Under the pieces are notes generated by a model that was not told the DNA's origin, made no database searches, and saw only the letters and a list, made by a program, of their open reading frames with translations. The position numbers and the translations under genes were made by a program. From contig CM060978.1 of NCBI GenBank assembly GCA_030765065.1, forward strand, positions 114,309,692 to 114,373,691: a stretch of DNA of 64,000 nt, in the 5' to 3' direction. Shown here in pieces: positions 58,230 through 64,000 of this stretch. Position 1 is the first letter of the stretch. Each line of letters begins with the position of its first letter. Origin of the DNA: Deroplatys truncata. Its lineage: Eukaryota > Arthropoda > Insecta > Mantodea > Mantidae.

Positions 58230-59108
58230 CAGCAATGCATGCTCTGCATCATGCTCCCATGCTGGCCACAAGGTTGGTAAGCAGTTCTTATGGTAGGGCC
58301 TTCCATTCCTCTACCAGCACTATTGACAACTGTTGGATGGTCGTTGGTGCATGTGGATGTGCTGCAATGTGTCTCCCCAAAGCATCCCATACATGTTTGA
58401 TGGGATTTAAATCGGGGGAACAGGCAGGCCAGTCCATTCGCCGAATATTCTTCCGTTCCAAGAGATCCTCCATCTGCGCTGTTCGATGCGGTCGCGTATT
58501 GTCATCCATAAAAATGAAGTCAGCGCCTACTGCACCCCTGAAAAGATGCACGTGGGGAAGGAGTGCAGTATCACAATAACGTTGACCAGTGAGCGTACAG
58601 TGTTCAAAGATGTGGAGGTCGGTGCAACCATGCAACATTATGCCTCCCCAAACCATAACACCTGGACCAGCAAAACGATGATGTTCAAGAATGTTAATTA
58701 CGTGTTCCCACCTCTTGCCAGATAAGGGTACATTGAGAATCACTACTTACACTGAATCTGCTCTCATCCGAGAAGAGCACGCGACCCCAGTCCTCATTGG
58801 TCCAATTTTGATGCTCCTGGGACCATCACAAACGGTGCCGCCAATGTGTGGATGTCAATGGTACACAACGTACTGGCTGTCGGGCAAATAGACCACCTCT
58901 GTATAGTTGCTGTGCCACTGTGTATCGTGAGATTGCGTGCCTAGCTGTCCTGTTAAATGTGGTTGCAATTGCACGTTCCCCATGGACGTGAAACAATGCT
59001 GTGAGCAATTCCAAACTCCTGAGTAACACTCGTCACACTTCGCCCTTCTTCCAGTTTCCCGATGATTCTTCCCCGTGTGAAGTCATCCAAATGGTGTCTA
59101 TGGCCCAT
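58230..59108 (-). pseudogene. Tc1 transposase relic, catalytic Glu lost
   Basis: The start at 59108 is MGHRHHLDDFTRGRIIGKLE, followed by VTQEFGIAHSIVSRPW (first HTH). Part of the bipartite DNA-binding region is deleted. It resumes HAISRYTVAQQLYRGGLFAR, then WTNEDWGRVLFSDESRFSV (first Asp), GPGVMVWGGIMLHGCTDLHI, DFIFMDDNTRPHRTAQ (second Asp) and ACSPDLNPIKHVWDALGRHI. The DD34E Glu of NPIEHVWD is Lys here. Frame changes near 59,000, 58,820 and 58,740 add to the damage. Confidence 0.9.
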
Positions 59109-59378
59109 GTTGCAATGAAGAACACCACTACAATGCACCGTAACAGCTTGCCAATTGCTACACACCGTCTTGTTCTGTTTTGTCAACTGCCCTGTGTTGC
59201 GGGACCACACCCATTTGGCACTATAGGCTTGCTACACTCACGCCATGTGACATCCAGCTTTCTGTGCACATGTGAGAGACCTCTGGCAACATGCTCCCGC
59301 ACCTTCATCTACTTCCATCAAGTAGTTCATTTTTTATGTTACTTTACCCATCTTGTCCTTAGGTTTTGCACACCAGTG

Positions 59379-61005
59379 TAATTATGCATGGTTTCTGTAT
59401 ACTGTACTCTTGCTGTCACAGCACAAAATATTAGGCTGTTGGGCAAGGCATCAATATTTTTGGAACATATTATTGCTGCGCACTTGTTAACAATAGTTGT
59501 ACAACGTCATTCTCCCCCAGGTTGTATTTGATGATTCAATAGTGATGAAGTAGCCTAAATAATGAAAGTGTGCTCTAGAAATTACACAATGATTTCTATC
59601 ATTGCAAAGCCTAAATGATTATGGCATTTCTGTGATTAGTGCATATTGTGATCAACTTGTGTATGGAAAAATCAATGCAAAGAAAAATTTAAGATTTTTT
59701 TTAAAACTAGTGTAAAGCACCAGTATTCTGAATCTCTTTTTAGTTTGAAATATAACAGAACTGGTATGCATGTAAGTATTCTAAATAGTGTATTATGTTC
59801 ACTTTTATGTTTTCTCATTTATATATTATTTTAGCTGTCTCCCTTTGAAAATGTTTTAAGTCATACTGTCTATTTAAAATTTTCATTAAATCTGTTAAAA
59901 AAGATAACTAATTTCTAGCAAATATGTCAAATTTATGCAGCCTCCCATTTAAGGAAAAAAAAATTGTTCACCCCTAAAAAGGGGTTCACCTGAACTATTT
60001 TCCTACATATGCTATGTACACCTCTGAGAAGCAAAACTATTAACATTCAAATAATTGTAACATCATACTGAACATATAAAATTAAGACACGTGACTTCGC
60101 ATTTTCTCCCACAATTTCTCTTTTAGATTGGAAAAATTTAATACATTACATTTAAGTACATGAATGATGCAAATAAAAATATTTTATGGACAATGAGCAT
60201 ATTATGTTTCGCTTTAAGTGTTAATATTAAAATACTGAAGATAATGAGTGATGGAAGGAGAATGGTTGGAATGTGTCCTTAAAAAAGTGCTGACAAGAGT
60301 AGTGAAGGTGAGTGTAAAGCAATTAAAATTTAAGATTTAATGCAAAATTTACAAGATTTAGTACCAGCATTCTAGGCTATATCATTCTTGTCAACAGATT
60401 TCTCTGATTCCGGATCAGAATACAACCCATCAGATTGTGAATCTATGAAAGTTGTCAACCAAGAAGAAAGAAAAAGACTGTCCACTCTTCAAGTCCGATC
60501 TCTGTTTTAAGCAATTGTTGAATGATGAGGAACCACAAAAAATGGTAGAAAGAAATGAAGGTTTGATGATTAACGAAAATGGATAAATAAGATCTGATTC
60601 TGGGGAAGATGGTGGTAAAAAACAGAAACAAAACAAAAATTAAAATGAAGAAACTGAAAGCTGGAGGTAAACAATACTAACACAGAAAATGAAACATACA
60701 TGCAGCAAGGGAATTTTTATCACTTTTTCAGTATTGTCAAAACAAATGTACTGAAATTTGTAAAGAAAGTGAGCAGAGAATGATATTTATAAACATTCAT
60801 TCAATGTCTGACGCATGTGTTTAAGATCAAATATTGAGCAGTAGAATTCACATCAATAAATAAAAAAAAAAAAAGGGGGGGCAAAAAAGGAAAAGAAGAG
60901 GAAAGCTAGATGGACCTTTTAACAGTAGAAATATTAGAGTTAAATTTTCTCTTCCTGTAAATGGTACACCTATGGGACTATGTAAGACAGTCTTTCTTTA
61001 TGATA
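59379..61005. other. Khc intron sequence, no gene seen
   Basis: AT-rich. A short plus-strand stretch at 60,395-60,510 reads FSDSGSEYNPSDCESM, like acidic leaders of some transposases, but is too short to assign. Poly-A/poly-G near 60,862-60,880. Confidence 0.45.
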
Positions 61006-62430
61006 ACGGGTCATCAAGAACTTCCTCTGCACCTTGCTGCTGGCCACCGCTCAATAAAAGTTTGGCATCCCTAGGTTTATCGCATTCGATTCTGACGGGA
61101 TGTTATGATTATTGGCGTTATCAGTGGCTGCGAGCGCATGAGTTGTTTATTGTACTGGTTAGTATGGTCTACTATGCTGTGAGTTCTGACGTGTGTCTGA
61201 AGCGAAATCAATGTATTCTACAGAGGAACGTGTGTTTCTAGAGGAAAACGTTTTTAATGAACGTGGAAATTATACTGAGAAAGTGAAACAAAATTTTGTT
61301 GTCCGATTCCCTAACTCAAAACTACCACACCGAGATACTGTGCATGATTTAATTAATAAATTTCGGGAGTCAGGTTCCGTGCATGATGCTGTTAGAAGTG
61401 GAAGACCCAGTGTGCTAACAGAAGAAAAACTATCGGATATATCGGATAGAATGCTTAGAAGTCCACAGAAATCAACAAACAAATTGGCCCAACAATGTGA
61501 TATTTCTTACGGTTCCGCATACAAAGCAATCAAAAAAGAACTAGGTTTGTATCCATATAAGGTATCAGTCATCCACGAATTAAAACCCACAGATCACGGG
61601 AAAAGAGTTCAGTATTGTGAATGGTTTCAGAGGTTTATTTTGCACCATGGAATTGACGTGTTAGATAGGACATTTTTTACTGATGAAGCTTGGTTCCACT
61701 TATCAGAATGCGTAAATTCACAAAATACGCAAGTATGGTCTACTGAAAATCCTAATGCAATTCAGGAAACCCCTTTACATTCAGAGAAAATTGGTGTATG
61801 GTGTGCGATCTCTTGCTCTCGAATTATTAGGCCAATTTTTTTCCACAACTCAATTAATTCAGATGTTTATTGCTCGGATATTCTTTTTCCATTTATTTCA
61901 CAGCTAAATGAAGATGAAGTGAATGGTGCATTTTTTTAACAAGATAATGCCACTGCTCATACATCACATAAATCCATGGGACTGTTAGTGGAATTTTTTG
62001 GGGAAAGACTAATTTCTAAAGGTCTGTGGCCTCCGCAGTCTCCTGATCTTACCCCTCTGGATTATTTTCTTTGGGGAGCTGCTAAAGCTTCGGTCTATAA
62101 GGACAATCCAAAAACAATCAATGAGCTGAAAATGGCAATATAAGATTACATAGCATCTGTAACAAAGGAGACATTAATTACAGTGCGAAAATAAATTAAA
62201 ACGAGTGAATTTGCATCTTCAAGAAAATGGTAAACATTTTCAACATCATCTTTAAACAGGTTAGTTGCATATTATTTTTCTACATTACCTTTCATGCATG
62301 AAATAGTGAACCTAGCAGTTTTCTTAACCAGCGAAATGTTTTCACCATACACTCACGCCAGCGAGTGCTGCCACCAGAATTCCAGACTCTAGGGGAATCT
62401 TGGTTACACAGGAGGTGCCCGATGACCCGT
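61006..62430 (+). mobile_element. Tc3/mariner-like transposon (copy B, 1.4 kb)
   Basis: The ends are ACGGGTCATC(A)AG... on the left and, inverted, ACGGGTCATCGGGCACCTCC on the right, flanked by TA at 61004-61005 and 62431-62432. The imperfect TIR is about 28 bp. The transposase is on the plus strand. Confidence 0.9.
61211..62255 (+). pseudogene. Tc3/mariner-like transposase copy B, few breaks
   Basis: The start at 61211 is MYSTEERVFLEENVFNERGN, the usual start of this insect family. It stays open to 61,939: ESGSVHDAVRSGRPSVLTEE, LYPYKVSVIHELKPTDHGKR, LDRTFFTDEAWFHLSECVNS (first Asp) and IGVWCAISCSRIIRPIFFHN. TAA at 61937-61939 replaces a Gln just before QDNATAHTS (second Asp). It continues in frame through SPDLTPLDYFLWGAAKASVY (third Asp), meets another TAA near 62,141, and ends, after a frameshift, in ENGKHFQHHL. 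It is one of the two best-preserved transposases here. Confidence 0.92.
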
Positions 62431-62687
62431 TATAACGAGAGGTAAAACTGATGGTCTGATCAACCAGAAGAAGAATTGTTCAGTTGGTATAACAACACCA
62501 GATCAAAGGGGAAAACACGAACTAAGAAATAAATCAGTAGCCAAGAGAGAAGAAATACGTATCAACAGCTTTCCACAGCATGAGAGCCGCTATTCCTGAT
62601 GGCATACCAGTCGAAAACATTTGCAAAGCTAGTTGAACGTCATTAAAAAACTTGAGTGAATTGGGGAAATGAATGTCTCATCGGCAT

Positions 62688-62786
62688 GTTGTCACAGTAG
62701 CTCAATGGTTAGAGCAACCGCATGGAGGACAGGAGAACCATGTTCAAATCCCGGCTGTGACATTGAATTTTTCAGTTGACTCTATT
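62688..62786 (+). mobile_element. tRNA-derived SINE, copy 2
   Basis: The head GTAGCTCAATGGTTAGAGCA and B box GTTCAAATCCCGGC are followed by GACATTGAATTTTTCAGT, the same layout as the copy at 11.6 kb. It is in opposite orientation to that copy. Confidence 0.7.
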
Positions 62787-63948
62787 AAAAAGCAAATAAC
62801 TTCAAATAACAAAAAATACACTAAAATATCATTACTGTTGTCCATTGTTTCTGTATCGGAGAAAGACTTTTGTATTTTAAAGACAGTGGTATAGATAAGG
62901 GGGCTATCCTGGGGGTCCAGACAGCTCCCAAAATTAAAATGCAAACAAAATTGCAATTGTAAATAGGAGTAAAGCAGTAGTATGAAGCCTGCTAAATTAA
63001 AGGGTGTGTGTGTGTGTGTGTGTGGGTGTGCGCATGCGTGGCATAAAAGCTCAAGGCTGGGAAACAACAAATGAAGATCCAGAAGGATAACAATAGAAAT
63101 GCAGACAACATAAATGCTGTATATCGGACTATATGTAAAATCTTTCTTCAGGATAAAAGAAACAATCACATTAACTAGACAGTAACAGGTGGTGGGAGTA
63201 ATGCCAACCTGCCAGTGTAACAATGTTTTTGCGAAAGGCAGTATGGCCAACAGTTATGGGTGTGGATGTATATCTGGATGGAAACCCTGAGCAAACCGAA
63301 TTGCTTATAGTGGTGTGTTGACAAAAATCTTGCACTTTAATTCATCAATAATTTGAATGCATATTATTCAAAATAAATAATAAAGTAGGTAATAAGACAG
63401 CTAAAGATAACACCAGTAGTTATTGCATGATATAGTCAAATTTTTCAACAATAAATATATACACTAGCTGGCTTACTGATGTTTCACAGTTAGCTTTTCA
63501 AAATCGAATTTTGAATTAATTTCATTTACCTCCCCCATTGTTTGTAAAATACAGTACAATGATCTACAAGAGTTTTATGGTAAATTCTCCTCTTTACTCC
63601 TTAAAATTTAAATTTCATACACCCAGCAATTCATAACATAAAAAATATTTACGCAAAATGATGTAAACATTGGTAGAACATCTGACTACCTTAGCCTCCC
63701 TCAGAGAGTCTTCCAAGTTCTGGAAATACTGCATAGCCTATGCGTACCCTTTGGTGGAATGGTTGAGTAATTCTTTAGACAATTACAGAAAGTGACATCT
63801 TAAACTTGGTATCTTTTCACTGGTCCCATAATTATTTAACATAAAAGCTACATAGTTTTGACATCATGCAGAAATCCTAGATATACAATGAAATAGAAGG
63901 CCACGATTGCCTCGCAGAACACAAGATACGATGCTTACCTACACCTAA
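62787..63948. other. Khc intron sequence with GT tract
   Basis: A (GT)n run lies at 63,002-63,036. Otherwise AT-rich. A minus-strand stretch at 63,685-63,740 reads YFQNLEDSLREAK with a TATGCAG acceptor-like start, but it matches no expected Khc exon. Confidence 0.4.
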
Positions 63949-64000
63949 GTGCACTCTCTAAGAAGATATCCTAAACAAACAGCATCTTGCCAAATGCAAA
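63949..64000 (+). repeat. LINE C-terminal fragment, second copy (runs off window)
   Basis: GTGCACTCTCTAAGAAGATA to the window end matches 52,553-52,604 at most positions and encodes the same DILNKQHLAKCK segment, so it is another copy of the 50.6-kb LINE family. Confidence 0.7.

Larger units (their letters stand above)
57730..59378 (-). mobile_element. Tc1-type transposon with TIRs
   Basis: The ends are CGCTGGTGCGCAAAACCTAA (left) and, inverted, CACTGGTGTGCAAAACCTAA (right), agreeing over about 24 bp and flanked by TA. It encodes a Tc1 transposase relic on the minus strand. A 218-bp LINE-tail-like insert lies at 57,917-58,134. Confidence 0.92.

Noticed and set aside
63685..63740. Khc or other host exon reading YFQNLEDSLREAK with an acceptor-like TATGCAG
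   Set aside because: It does not match the motor-domain sequence expected upstream of RAKTIKN, and no donor or continuation is clear.

Overview
The window is AT-rich nuclear DNA from an animal, almost certainly an insect with a large, transposon-filled genome. It has long introns, many mariner/Tc1-type relics, Penelope-like, piggyBac-like and jockey/RTE-like relics, and two insect-style DUF4817 transposons. The sequence fits a hemimetabolous insect best, but it does not fix the species.

One host gene spans most of the window: kinesin heavy chain (Khc, the KIF5-type kinesin-1 motor), on the minus strand. Eleven internal exons, from 55,212 down to 7,521, encode the end of the motor/neck, the whole stalk coiled coil and most of the tail. 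The frame stays open across all eleven exons (1,835 coding bases). Ten introns lie between them. Nine have GT-AG ends and one has GC-AG ends. The motor-domain exons must lie to the right of the window and the last coding exon to the left, because exon 7,521-7,656 stops inside the IAK autoinhibitory motif.

Everything else is intron, largely built of transposable-element relics, often one inside another. (1) 1-6.7 kb: a LINE 3' fragment split by a mariner, a Tigger transposase split by an 845-bp repeat, and a second mariner. (2) 8.3-11.9 kb: a LINE tail, an almost intact mariner, and a tRNA-derived SINE. (3) 13.5 kb: five identical 57-bp tandem units. (4) 16.3-22.5 kb: a repeat broken by a deleted mariner, then a composite of about 4.3 kb with hAT-like ends and an 8-bp target duplication. 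The composite holds the dispersed repeat, an inverted pair of Penelope-like tails and another mariner. (5) 24.3-26.5 kb: two inverted-repeat (MITE-like) elements, the second holding a GC-rich 499-bp insert with a 12-bp target duplication. (6) 28.4-35.4 kb: a DUF4817 transposon, a piggyBac-like element interrupted by a Penelope-like foldback, and a deleted IS630-type element. (7) 36-43 kb: a possible Crypton-like fragment, a second DUF4817 transposon and a Tc3-like relic. (8) 45-54 kb: LINE fragments and two more copies of the dispersed repeat. (9) 55.7-64 kb: a second Tigger, a Tc1 with a LINE tail inside it, a second Tc3-like element and a SINE.

Every transposase examined is broken by stops, frameshifts, deletions or lost catalytic residues. 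The only apparently functional coding sequence is Khc. I found no RNA gene, CRISPR array, virus or toxin gene. The best candidates for something undescribed are the roughly 850-bp repeat family (six copies), the Penelope-like foldback units with a conserved hammerhead-like core, and the GC-rich insert at 26 kb.
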